Assembly (NCBI GenBank): GCA_026874595.1 | Contig: CM049318.1 | Location: 2,415,741-2,479,740, forward strand | Reading direction: 5' to 3' | Length of the DNA stretch: 64,000 nt | Source: Sipunculus nudus | Taxonomy: Eukaryota; Annelida; Sipuncula; Golfingiida; Sipunculidae | Part shown: one piece after another, positions 1-10,876 of the stretch | Position numbering within the stretch: the stretch's first letter is position 1 | How the letters are laid out: each line of letters starts with the position of its first letter | Made by a program: the position numbers and the translations under genes | The notes under the pieces: generated by a model | What the model was told of the DNA's origin: nothing | Databases searched by the model: none | What the model saw: only the letters and a program-made list of their open reading frames with translations

Positions 1-436
1 TGTCCCCCACTCCACAGATGTGGAGGACATTGTTTTGGGTTTGTCTGTCTCTCTGTCCTTCCATCAGGTTTTTTTGTTTCCATGTGATAACTTTCCTAAA
101 TTTAATCAGATTTCATTCAAATTTGGATCAGTTATTGCTCTTATGCATACCTCAGTTGGAAATTGGTTTTGGAGTGTCTATTTGAAAAATATTTCTCTCC
201 AGCTCAAAAAAAAAAATTCCTAAATTTATTCAAATTTTTCAGTGAATTTTAGATTTTATTTTTCATAGTGGACCTGTTTTTCATGTGCTCTCGTTATTTT
301 CTCCACATGTCATAATTTTGGTTGCTTAGCAAGCATAAAAGACAACAACAGCCAAAAGCCAGGGACATCAATTCCAGGAATTTGCTTGTTTAGTTTGATT
401 CATATTTTATTTCACTTGAGGAAAATGACCTCTCAC

Positions 437-688
437 CTGCAGCAATACCACAAAGTACGAGTAGCAAAGCGCCCTCTATCAAGTCCACCTCCATCGCATG
501 GAACTCAGCACACAGCGTCAGCAGGGATTCCAAAAACTCACACCAAGGGAACTGATACCAGCTCCAGCCAATTGGATGAAAGAGTTTTTCTGCTGATATA
601 TACCAGTACAGGATCATGGCCACAATGCGGAGTGGCATTGCCTTGTACAGGATATAGAGCTGGTCTGCTGTCTCCAGTTTTGTCCATC
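437..688 (-). CDS. Nuclear receptor gene, ligand-binding-domain exon (helices 3/4 to 8)
   Basis: This internal exon encodes 84 residues of a nuclear-receptor ligand-binding domain. The acceptor (TTATTTCAG) and donor (GCAG|GTGAGA) are both good. It enters in phase 1 and completes the Gly codon started by the exon at 1107-1020, giving the family signature LPGWTKLETADQLYILYK: the aromatic after PG, the DQ pair and the helix-4 lysine that forms one side of the coactivator charge clamp. Further on, FHAMEVDLIEGALLLVLCG has the look of helices 7-8. It leaves in phase 1, so at least one more exon encoding helices 9-12 and AF-2 must lie left of the window. Domain assignment is established family knowledge; the exact helix borders are inferred. 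The subfamily is not recognised. Confidence 0.93.
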
Positions 689-1019
689 CTGAAATAATTT
701 GAATCAGAAATTCTGGGATCGAAAATGATCGCATGCAAACAAGCAAACTGCGTATGAATATATCAGACATTTATATTAACTTGAAATGCTAGGTAGGGAA
801 CACAAATAATTGAATTTAAGAATAGAAAATACTGTTTAAAAATACTGCTGATATGATATCATAAATGTATGAAATAAATCATTATGGATATATAAAATAA
901 ATAATATGATAATTAGAATCATTATTACTTATTTACTAATGTAAAATGTAAAACATTCTTCATATCCATGGTCACCTTTGAAAAGATCTAGAGAAGATTC
1001 TTTCATATATACTAATTAC

Positions 1020-1107
1020 CTGGCAGCTTGCTGACGAACCCTGCCATGGCACTGGCTTGCTTGTCAAGATAACCTACTAAAGACCCTTGTAGATCTGCAG
1101 GTCCAGC
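1020..1107 (-). CDS. Nuclear receptor gene, ligand-binding-domain exon (pre-helix 3 and helix 3)
   Basis: A short 88-nt exon with acceptor TTCTACAG|GCT and donor CCAG|GTAATT. It enters in phase 0, directly matching the phase-0 end of the long hinge exon, and leaves in phase 1, matching the next exon across an intron of only 331 bp. The product reads AGPADLQGSLVGYLDKQAS and then AMAGFVSKLPG. The FVSKLPG tail is the counterpart of the FAKRIPGF segment at the end of helix 3 in other nuclear receptors. Joining the two exons makes a seamless signature across the splice, which is strong evidence that both are real. Nothing here tells whether the pocket binds a ligand. Confidence 0.92.
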
Positions 1108-1244
1108 CTGTAGAAAAAAAACAGCTAATTTTAAAATAAAATTAGATGTGTTGGAACGACACGAATGCCCCCGCCTGGGGCAAATTAGAAACATTTGATA
1201 AATTTTGTAAAATTTTTTAAGTTCAGGAGGTGTCATATGGTCAA

Positions 1245-3556
1245 AAGTAGGTCAACAAGGGCAAAATGCAAACATGATCTGTAACGGGTCATTATCAAGC
1301 AACACACCTAAAATCAGGCCAGTATCTACAGGTATTGTGAAAAAAAGTCCATACATGTGCATTTTTCATAAAAATTTCTGTCTTTCATGAAATTTTCTAT
1401 GTTCAGGATCTGTCATATGGTCAAAAATAGGTCAACTAGGACGAAACGCGAACTTGATCTGTAAGTGGTCCTTATGCGCCCACAGACCAAACATTAGGCC
1501 AGTATCTGTAAGCACTGCATTGCGAAACTAGGATATTAGCAAAAGCTGATAATCAGTTATAAATTTAAATTGGAGAGGTATGTACCATGTTTCATAACAA
1601 TCTACCATATGGTTCCTGAGATATAAGCTTTTGAGTGTTTTTGTATAATCAGCTCTAAAATGTAGAAAAATGGGTCAAGGTCACCCATCTTCGAACTTGC
1701 CCGAGAATTTATCGATATACATATTCACTGATGAAATAAAATTGCAACGATGAATACTTTTAGAGATATATATATATCCCCTCACGAGGTAAAAGTTAAC
1801 AGACGCAGGATGGACAGACTCCGAACGGACAGACAGACGGACAGACAGATGGACAGCTTGGGTGATGACAATAGCCCATCAGCCTATGAGGTGAGGGCTA
1901 AAACGGCTGTACATGTACATTTGCCATGAAAATTTATATTTTCTTGAAATTTTCTATGTTTAGGAGCCGTAAAAAAAATCAAAAGTAGGTCAACTGGGAG
2001 GAAACGCAAACTCTATCTGTAACTGGTCTATATCTGCCCACATACCAAAAATCAGTCCAATATCTGCAGGCATTGCAAAAAAAAGTCTGTACATGTGTAT
2101 TTGTCATGAAAATGTCTATATTTTATGAAATTTTCTAAGTTAAGGAGCCGTAAAATGGTCAAAGGTAGGTCAACTGGGATAAAACGTGAACTTGATCTGT
2201 AACTGGTCATTATCTGCCAACACACCTAAAATCAGGCCAATATCTGCAGGCATTGAGAAAAAAAGTCCGTACATGTGTATTTGTCATTAAAATTTCTATT
2301 TTTCATGAAATTTTCTCTAAGTTTAGGAGCCATAAAACGGTCAAAAGTAGGTCAACCTGGACGAAACGCAAACTCGATCTGTAACTGGTCATTATCTGAC
2401 AGACAGATGGACAGCTTGGGTGATGACAATAGCCCATCAGCCTATGAGGTGAGGGCTAAAACGGCTGTACATGTACATTTGCCATGAAAATTTATATTTT
2501 CTTGAAATTTTCTATGTTTAGGAGCCGTAAAAAAAATCAAAAGTAGGTCAACTGGGAGGAAACGCAAACTCTATCTGTAACTGGTCTATATCTGCCCACA
2601 TACCAAAAATCAGGCCAATATCTGCAGGCATTGCAAAAAAAAGTCCGTACATGTGTATTTGTCATGAAAATGTCTATTTTTCATGAAATTTTCTAAGTTA
2701 AGGAGCTGTAAAATGGTCAAAGGTAGGTCAACTGGGATAAAACGTGAACTTGATCTGTAACTGGTCATTATCTGCCAACACACCTAAAATCAGGCCAATA
2801 TCTGCAGGCATTGAGAAAAAAAGTCCGTAAATGTGTATTTGTCAATAAAATTTCTATTTTTCATGAAATTTTCTCTAAGTTTAGGAGCCATAAAACGGTC
2901 AAAAGTAGGTCAACCTGGACGAAACGCAAACTCGATCTGTAACTGGTCATTATCTGCCCACACACCAAAAATCAGGCCAATATCTGCAAGCATTGCGAAA
3001 AAAAAGTCCATACATGTGTATTTGTCATGAAAATTTCTATTTTTCATGAAATTTTCTAAGTTTAGGAGCTGTAAAACGGTCAAAAGAAGGTCAACCAGGA
3101 CGAAACGCAAACTTGATCTGTAACTGGTCATTATCTGCCCACACACCAAAAATCAGGCCAATATCTGCAGGCATTGCGAAAAAAAGTCCGTACATGTGTA
3201 TTTGTCATTAAAATTTCTATTTTTCATGAAATTTTCTCTAAGTTTAGGAGCCATAAAACGGTCAAAAGTAGGTCAACCTGGACGAAAGACGAACTCGATC
3301 TGTAACTGGTCATTATCTGCCCACACACCAAAAACCAGGCCAATATCTGCAGGCATTGCAAAAAAAAAAGTCCGTACATGTGTATTTGTCATGAAAATTT
3401 CTATTTTTCATGAAATTTTCTAAGTTTAGGAAACGTAAAACGTTCAAAAGTAGGTCAACCGGGACGAAATGCGATCTCGATCTGTAACTGGTCATTATCT
3501 GCCCACACACCAAAAATCAGGCCAATATCTGCAGGCATTGCGAAAAAAAGTCCATA
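1245..3556 (+). repeat. Satellite of ~181-bp units, with an internal 558-bp duplication
   Basis: About eleven units carry the phrase CTGTAACTGGTCATTATCTG followed by CACACACCAAAAATCAGGCC, at roughly 180-181-bp intervals between about 2020 and 3500, with more degenerate copies at about 1280 and 1460. Each unit also contains AAAAGTAGGTCAAC and a stretch of short AT-rich steps. The segment starting at 1851 recurs at 2409 (offset 558 bp), including a fragment of another repeat. Several spurious short open frames come from this array. Confidence 0.9.
1515..1903 (+). repeat. Dispersed repeat copy interrupting the satellite (DR0-bearing family)
   Basis: Similar to 39645-40690: both contain TTATAAATTTAAA-TGGAGAGG, then a GGTCAAGGTCACCCATCTTC block, and end with a GACGGACAGACGG tract and the phrase AATAGCCCATCAGCCTA followed by GAGGGCTAAAA. 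The end of this copy was duplicated with the satellite (2401-2462). The A-rich 3' end suggests a retroposed or at least directionally terminated element, but no coding capacity is seen. Confidence 0.75.
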
Positions 3557-4128
3557 CAACTGTTTGATTTCAGAATGACGGAATGACAGAAGGAAGGAAG
3601 GACGGAAGGCAGACATGGGTAAAACTATATGCCCGTGGCCAAGGCATAAAAAACAATGGTAAGCAATGGTTAAGTTTATAGTGTGATATCACTCCCATAT
3701 CTGTCTCACTGTAGTCTAAAACATCATGCCTGTTATGTAGGCTCAGGATGGGGTTAAAGGAGAGCATTGGAAGGCAGCTGAATCAACTAGTGTACACTGT
3801 GTGATTGGTTTTAAGTTGTTGTCAAATTTGCTTTCACAATGCAGGCATGTCAAATACCATTTCCATAATATCATATTCAACATATTGTATTTGAAACAAT
3901 TCGTGCTCATGCATACTGCATAAGTAACAACATATTCTGTAAGGTATATTCAATCAACTCCCTACCAAATGTTCTATTTGCAGTTACAGCACATGTAAGT
4001 AAACATCATTCGTACTGCATGCACTGCTAAGAGGTGTTGGACTAGCTAAAGGCCTGTAACGCAACATATATGATGTAATTTTTCTTTCATGTCTGCATTA
4101 CAGCCCCTAGGTTGGAGAGTTTACCCTC
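3557..4128. other. Intron sequence, nothing recognised
   Basis: A short GGAAGGAAGGACGG-like tract (about 3590-3610) and a tail resembling the ends of other repeats, then ordinary AT-rich sequence. I see no exon or RNA gene. Confidence 0.5.
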
Positions 4129-4130
4129 TA

Positions 4131-5546
4131 CCGTAAAATCTCCACTTGAAACCGCGGTTTAATCAAGAAATTCAAAATCTTGAAATCGGGTTGATTTCCT
4201 GAAAGCACTGTGCGGTTTATACTAGAAGGGTTTCCTGAATATCTTCCTGACAGACATCGTTTTGGGGCCGGCGAGTGGGCGATAATATCGCAACTTTCGA
4301 AGGCCGTTCTTAGCAGCAGTCTCGCATGCATGGCAGCCGTGTGTAAATGTGTTATTTACGATTATTTGTTATTTATAGATTAAATATTGCTGATTAGTTT
4401 TCGTGTGATATATAACTTGTAATAAAATCTTGGTAATTGTCACCAAATAATACGTTTACAACAACCCTGCTGTAACACACAGCGGCCCACTTCGTTGGGC
4501 ATGGTCAAGCAAAATTGAAATAAAAGCCTACTTTAAACCCATTTGCGGCATTATTTAGCAATAATTATTTGTTTCAAACGTAAAATGAATAAAAGGCTGA
4601 CATCGTAAAGAGTCACACAATGGCAGACGATCGTTTTAAAATCAAGTTTGAGTGCCGCCATGTGCTGAAACGCCCTGGTATTCTGCCAAGAATATTTTGA
4701 ACGGCTGTACGCTGTGGATGGTAAACAGAACAGCCACCTATTTCGTCCCATCGTGCCTTGCGCGAACACTGCCTTGACAAAATGGCTCCCCACACGGAAA
4801 CTTTCTTCAGGAAAAAACTTGCTTACCCGGACTGGCCACTTTAATTTTACCTTAAAATCACTCGTTTTCAAGCGTCATGTTTCCTATAAGTGCGTATCTC
4901 GACAAGGTAACTTCAGTTACTTTGATATTTAGTTAAGTAGACCAGCGATGTTTTCAAACGCACCAGCAAATTGTGATATGGAGCGATGTCAACGTACGAT
5001 GTGACGATGATAATACCGAAGTAACCGGTATGAAAATGATTTGAATCTTCCGAGTAATTCCAGAAAATGGAATTTTCATCAAAAATTAAGATTTCAAAAT
5101 ATAACTTTTAGAATTAAAATAAACAGTGACTTGAAATGCATCAGCAGAATATTTTTTTTTCCAAAATACAATGACAAATCGGTAGTAAACAAGAATACGG
5201 CACGGAATATAAAATCTGGATAAACAGGCAGAGGTTCATCGGCCCTTACGTCTTCCCAAACTTCATGCTTGAGTGACCCTGCAAAAAAAAGTGTTATGAT
5301 GTGTTTAAATAATATGCCCAAGGAATTTTAATGTTGACAGGAATGGCCGAGTCGCAACCTACGCCTGTTCATTTCTAGATGATAGCTTGATTGTGTCTTT
5401 TGTCAAATCATTCCGTAGCAAAAGTTGGTGCGGTTTTAAAGGGGGGTTCTTAGTATTTGAGCCTCTCGCGGTGTCTCACCTGGAATTTCGGCGAAGTCTG
5501 GGTGCGGTTTTAATCGGAAGTGCGGTTTTAAGTGGAGATTTTACGG
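4131..5546. mobile_element. 1.4-kb non-autonomous DNA transposon with TA target duplication
   Basis: The ends form a near-perfect 25-bp terminal inverted repeat: CCGTAAAATCTCCACTTGAA at the left matches the complement of the right end, with one mismatch over the 25 positions. TA flanks both sides (4129-4130 and 5547-5548), as in Tc1/mariner-type insertions. The right end also carries AAGTCTGGGTGCGGTTTTAA, a motif seen again at 62399-62456. The interior has no recognisable transposase; overlapping short frames on both strands around 4550-4930 look non-coding. Confidence 0.8.
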
Positions 5547-5548
5547 TA

Positions 5549-7190
5549 AAGATTGGTCAGATCTGACCAAGGTGGTTCAGACCTCGATATTTGGCATTCA
5601 GCGCGAAGACACGCAACAATCCTTACATATAACACTCAATACAGTTGTGTTGACTGAGTTGAGTCATAAATTGTGACTGAATGTTCAGTTTGTATGAAAA
5701 TATTGGCACTCTCTCGCATGAAAACCAGATAATTGTTACCTCCATCAGCTCCTGTTTACTGCCTGGCTGGGAATGCTGGGAAGCCTCAGGAGGGGCTGTT
5801 TAGGTCGAAGTCATGGGGATCTATCAGGGAACACCATCTATCGGGTACGTTTAGGTAATTTACACATTTTATTGGCATGATATTCCCATTTGGGGTTGTG
5901 TTGATTCAGAGGAGAAACTCTCCCCCACAGGTGTTCGGTCTCCATTCCTGAATGAAGTCTAAATTTTAGGGCTAGTATGGCATTAAGGAAATCAGCTGGT
6001 ATCAATACTAAGCCCTGATTTGGTTTCACTGATGCGGATTATTTGATACAGGTGTAGTGTTGGCAGAACATGGACTTGGAGGTGATAATATGTTATTAGG
6101 TACCAAAGTGGGGGAATATGGGAGTTGTGTGAACATGGCTTTAATCCCAAAGTGGTTTCACTGATAAGAAGATTGAAACATGAATGGATATGGGTGTGGT
6201 ATGAACAGGATGTGGATTAGAGGCAATAAATGGGGGATTGAACACCATATTCAGTGAATTGTGTGAATATAGTTAAAGTGATCAGGGAGAATTCAAGTCA
6301 ATTCCCACAAAGCTTGACTCTTCTTGTTAGTATCAGCCAGTTAAATTAAGTAAAGCACCTTTTTTCCAAATGCCGATTTGCCAAAAATTTGTTTTTCAAA
6401 AATTTCCCAAACATTGATTTGTATTTACTAAATATTTTTCCAGAATGTAAATTTTATACTTAAAATGATTATTTGTAATTATGAGTGACAAGGGCCAGCA
6501 GTCTTGTGTTTAAGCCCAGTGGTGACCTTGATTAATAAGTTCTGGGCTGATGTTGTTGCTGGGCAAAGGTGTGAAAACTACAGCCAGTCCATCAACCCTA
6601 CGCTCCCTATACCCTCAGAAAGCAGCTGAGCAGTTTATCCAGAGCACCTGTGTGTGTTCAACCATATCTTGTATGTAATCAAGCAGCTTTTGTATTGTCA
6701 GGCCTAACAAGTGAGAAGCTCAACTGCATGGCTGTTGGTGAGGTCTCATTAATACATTGCTTGTGCCTGAACAGAAAAAAAAACACTGACTTCTTTATTC
6801 ATTCCCCTGGACATTTCATTTCATTATTCCCTTGCCTTTCACTTGTTTTGCATGTGCCACATTTTTTGCGGGCCTATATTTTTACAAGCCAGTGCGAACC
6901 TGTGAATCTACCAATTTTTCCTGCAGATTACCAGATTTAAATGTTCATTTTGGTAACTTCTAATTTTGTCTCCAGAATTATTTTTGGCTTCAGATGGAAA
7001 GGTAGGTTGTAAATCTGCTGATTATTTTTTCAGTCATCACTTCTACCAAATTTCTAACTGGTTCAAAATCAGCCACAAAATCCTTGACATTGTCAAGCAT
7101 TATTGCAGCTAATTCTCCTGTCGAATATTTAGTAACCCATGGGTCATAACACTTAACTGACAAGCATGAGATAATGGCTTAATTTTTACA
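5549..7190. other. Intron sequence, nothing recognised
   Basis: AT-rich DNA without exon-like frames, tandem arrays or inverted repeats that I can support. Around 6040-6280 a few GTGTGAA / ATGGGGG phrases recur loosely, too degenerate to call. Confidence 0.5.
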
Positions 7191-7199
7191 TCTGTTGTC

Positions 7200-7385
7200 T
7201 TATTTAGAAGAAAATGATTGGAGAATATGGGTAACAGGTTTAAAAGGATACTTTTCACGGTACTACCCTGTGAAGTTAGAATATTCTAGGTTCAGTGGAT
7301 ATGATATGTGCCCTGTTAACGGATGACCACATCTTTTAATTAAGGTCTCAAAAATAGATAAAAAATGCTTAAGAATTTGAAGAAA
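7200..7385 (+). repeat. Left part of an IR3-family dispersed repeat, split by a LINE
   Basis: Matches the same family at 43150-43330: GGAGAATATGGGTAACAGG, CCTGTTAACGGATGACCACA, then AAGGTCTCAAAAATA. The family resumes at about 8088, after the LINE insert. In this copy the palindromic AGGTCACAGTGACCT core is not present (it reads ATGGGTAACAGG). Confidence 0.7.
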
Positions 7386-7390
7386 ACTAA

Positions 7391-8083
7391 TATAGTTTTA
7401 AATTTAATGGAATAAAATTATGGAATGAATTGCCATCTAGTATTAAAACTTCAAACAGTAAGAGATTATTTATGAAGAACTGCAAAGACTACTTATTTAG
7501 GAAAATGAAGGAACTGGAAAATGGAATTTTTATTACATAATTATTAATCATGGTCATTTTTATCTTTGAATCTCTTAGTCACAGTATTTATTAGATGTAA
7601 CTCACAGTTACATGAATGTCTTTGTCACTCTTAGTTTTTTTTTTTTAAGTTATTCTGTTATTATTTTTTTTTAATTATGAACACTCAGTCGTTTTAAACT
7701 ATACATGTAACTATTATTATCACTGTAATTTTTAAAATTTTGTAGTCAATAGTTTTTACATATATGTAACTGACTGACATATGTACATGTATAAGTGTTC
7801 CATGTTCGATAGTCTTAGTCAGCACTTTGAAATCAACTAATATGATAAATTATCTAAATTGTATGCATGGTCTGCCATCTTGTTAAATGTGTTTCAAGGT
7901 CCACTATGGAAATAAGTATACCTCACAAACGTAAGGTTACTTTTTTGTGCTCCTTTTTCATGGCTTTTAACACTTGCAGATTTTATGAATATAATTTTGA
8001 TAGATATATGTATATTTTATATTTATCCATTTTATTGTGATCTGTATGTGTTTGTTGTTGTGAATAAAATATATAAAAAAAAA
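7391..8083 (+). mobile_element. 5'-truncated non-LTR retrotransposon (LINE) 3' end
   Basis: Frame 7391-7540 reads YSFKFNGIKLWNELPSSIK, then KTSNSKRLFMKNCKDYLFRK and a stop at 7538-7540. The G-x-K-L-W-N-E-L-P-x-x-I pattern followed by a basic helix is the usual C-terminal tail of LINE reverse-transcriptase polyproteins. About 540 bp of AT-rich 3' UTR follow, ending with AATAAAATATATAAAAAAAAA at 8063-8083. The copy lies within another dispersed repeat and keeps under 50 codons, so it is a dead-on-arrival fragment. Confidence 0.68.
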
Positions 8084-8087
8084 TCCA

Positions 8088-8440
8088 GTTGCCACCACCA
8101 GTCTGCAGGAACTAATGAAATACTCTAAGATCAATAAGCATGCAAAGAATCATGGTGAGCAATGCATTTGTTGTTCAGATACTGGTGCTTTTGTATCATA
8201 TTTTAAATAATTCGGGGGGGGGGGGGGGGTTACTTCTGAGCCAATAGCTTGGAGGATATGGGTAACAGAGACCTAAGTTCAGGTTTTAAAGGTGACATTT
8301 CATGGGCCTCTAAGACTGCACAGGGTTCATGATCATAGCCCTTACAGTTACGACTTGTGCACTACTAATGGACTGTTCGACCAAAGGACAACGGACAATG
8401 ACCCGTCCCTTTCAGTCATGCTGAGCTGCAACACTGGCCC
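8088..8440 (+). repeat. Right part of the IR3-family repeat, after the LINE
   Basis: Resumes the family consensus with ACCACCAGTCTGCAGGAAC, then TTGTTCAGATACTGGTGCTT and a 17-18-base poly-G run (about 8214-8230), followed by GGATATGGGTAACAGAGACC and a TAACGG/GGACAACGGACAATG-like tail. The palindrome here is decayed. Confidence 0.7.
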
Positions 8441-10876
8441 AGAAAAAAATCAGTAGATGGGGGATGGCTTTATTCTGTGTCAATGTCACCTTCACTTTAA
8501 GCACTAAATGTTCCAGGAAATTTATTTCTAAATTGATGGTGAGTGTTGTTATGGATGCATAAACTATGTACGGATATACCTCCACTGGCTGGCCTGGAGT
8601 TATTTGCCAATGATACATAACACTTATTAAATTGGTTTTACATGACAGAGGCCTATTCTGATATCAGAGCCAATTAAAACTGCCTGAGGTAAAATTGGCT
8701 AAGATGAAACTGGATAAGATATTAATGGGATTCAATCCTAAATTTGGAAATTGAACAATTACAGTGCAGTATCAAACTAAATGTAATATGAGTAAAACAG
8801 CAGTAAATATGTTTTGTATGTTCATCTATGCTTGTTAAGCCTTTAGGAAGGGGGAGTTGGGCCTTGGGGAGCAGCCCTCCCCCCCCCCCCCCAAACAAAA
8901 AAAATATTATGACTGGTCTTACATGTAGTTTGATGATTTTCTGAATTTTTACATTCAAAATTTAATCCTATTGCCTGTTATTTTGAATTTATCTGTTTTA
9001 ACCTCAGGCATTTTTACACAGAACTCTGATATAACACAAAAATTAACTAAAGAGAAGCCCAAAGTTTTGCAAATTTTTTTTTTGCAACTAGTGACCTTAC
9101 GCACATATGTAACCATCCACCTAAAGTTACATGTTTTTTTCTGTTTGTCAACACTTAAGCCTGTTTCATGTTTAATACCAGGTTGCAGATTAAAAAGCTC
9201 ATGAATCCTCCACAGAGGTGTCATAAAATTTTTTTCTTAACATGAATTATCTACAATTCATTAATAAGTCAGCAGAGTAACCCACAAACCATATGATATG
9301 TACAGTAAAGGTAGGTGATTATTGGCTTTAAATTTAAATTTACTGCCATTAACTGTATGAAAGGACATAAAACCCCCCCTCCTTTCCTTTATGCAATATT
9401 TAAATATATGCTAATAAATCCTGTTCTTGATTCAGCATTTACATACACAGATTACTGTTTGATGAGGAATTTTATTTTTCTTTGGGCTGAGTTTATTTCT
9501 GGATTAAATGTTTAATATCAACCTGCAACAACCTTAAATTGTCATCAAATTTTAAAAGCAATTTTGTAAGTGTTTCAATCAATAACCCACAGTTTTCTAC
9601 GATTATTTTTCTGTTTAGACATTCTCTGCTTGCTTGTGTGAAAGAAAGGATGATTCTGTTATTTATTAAGTACACATGGCTCTACTGTACACTCGTATCA
9701 CTCAAACATTGGACTCTCAATTATTAATTTATCAGTCAGTAGATGGTAGGTTGCTCAGTGAATGACCCCCTGTTCCTTTGTCTTAGTCTATGCATTAATT
9801 ATTGTTTGGCCTAGAGGAGCCCGTTGAATAGATGATGTTCTGTTCCGTGGTATTGGTCTATGAATTTACCATCTTATCATTTGCTGGGCTTTTCAATGAA
9901 TTGTGCAACAGACTTCCAACAAATTCTTGAATTTTATTTTCATAGTCTTTTCAAGGATTTTCAGGGATATTTATTTGTATTTTTCGAAGTTTGGTGAGCC
10001 TCTTTAATGCCTCAAGAATGTCTCAGGAGTCTGCCTACACAATATTTCACTTGTACCTTAATATTTCCTAAAATGCATGTTGTTCTATGACTACTTGACA
10101 AGTGCAAACCAGTTTTCTGTAAGCTTAAATTTGTCTTTAAAATCATCATTTGATAAAACTTTGGAATTTCCAAAAACTAGATGAGTTTTTAAACATTAAA
10201 AAATTACTAGTTTTATATTTTTCTACTGTACATCAATAATTCAATAATTTTTTATTCATAACATTCCATTTTCAATATATGTAGTTGTAAACTTTTTCTT
10301 AAATGTGTATTTATATTTTTTTTGCCTTTAATGGGAAGCCTTTCATGGGTGAAAGTTAAAAAAATATATTATTTTCTAAACTGAAATTTTAAATACCCTA
10401 AAAAATTATAATTTGGAGAGTTCTGCTTCAGAATAAACAAACATCAGGGGTTTTTACTTTTATTTTAACTTGTTACCCAGAGATATTCTTTTGCTGCTGC
10501 AGGTATGCTGGATTGTATATTATTATTTATTAATATCTGAAATTCATTTAATATATTAAAATCTAAATTAAATCAACCAGTATCAAAAGAACCCAAAATA
10601 TCAATATATACCAGCATGTAGACCACACTGCTAGCTTTTAAATATTAAGGAAAACTGAAAAATTGCTAAACATGCTCATAATTCAGCTCTGATGCTTTTT
10701 TTCCTTTTTATTTGCCATTTTGATGCATATAATATAAGTAGATTAATAAGAAAATAGTAACATCTTTACAGTATTATAAGTATACTTTGTACATCTTGGT
10801 GTGACATTTAGTCATCCACTTGACCAGAATGTTATAAATCAAATTTTTTCGATATCAACTTAATTCAAGCGCCTAC
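8441..10876. other. Intron sequence upstream of the donor side of the hinge exon, no features
   Basis: AT-rich with a poly-C run (about 8878-8892). Short frames at 8955-9224 and 9315-9727 lack codon bias or known motifs and are regarded as chance. No exon or RNA gene is seen. Confidence 0.5.

Noticed and set aside
390-436. C-terminal extension of the helix-8 frame down to the stop at 390
   Set aside because: A strong donor GCAG|GTGAGA at 437/436 ends the exon, and the ligand-binding domain would otherwise be truncated before AF-2.
2275-3513. Several 60-80-residue frames with similar sequences (MYLSLKFLFFMKFSLS and MVCGQIMTSYRS types)
   Set aside because: They are translations of the ~181-bp satellite units in two orientations and carry no domain or codon bias.
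4551-4871. 106-residue minus-strand frame inside the 4131-5546 transposon
   Set aside because: No transposase motif, overlapped by equally long frames on the other strand, and contains potential splice donors; not supported as a gene.
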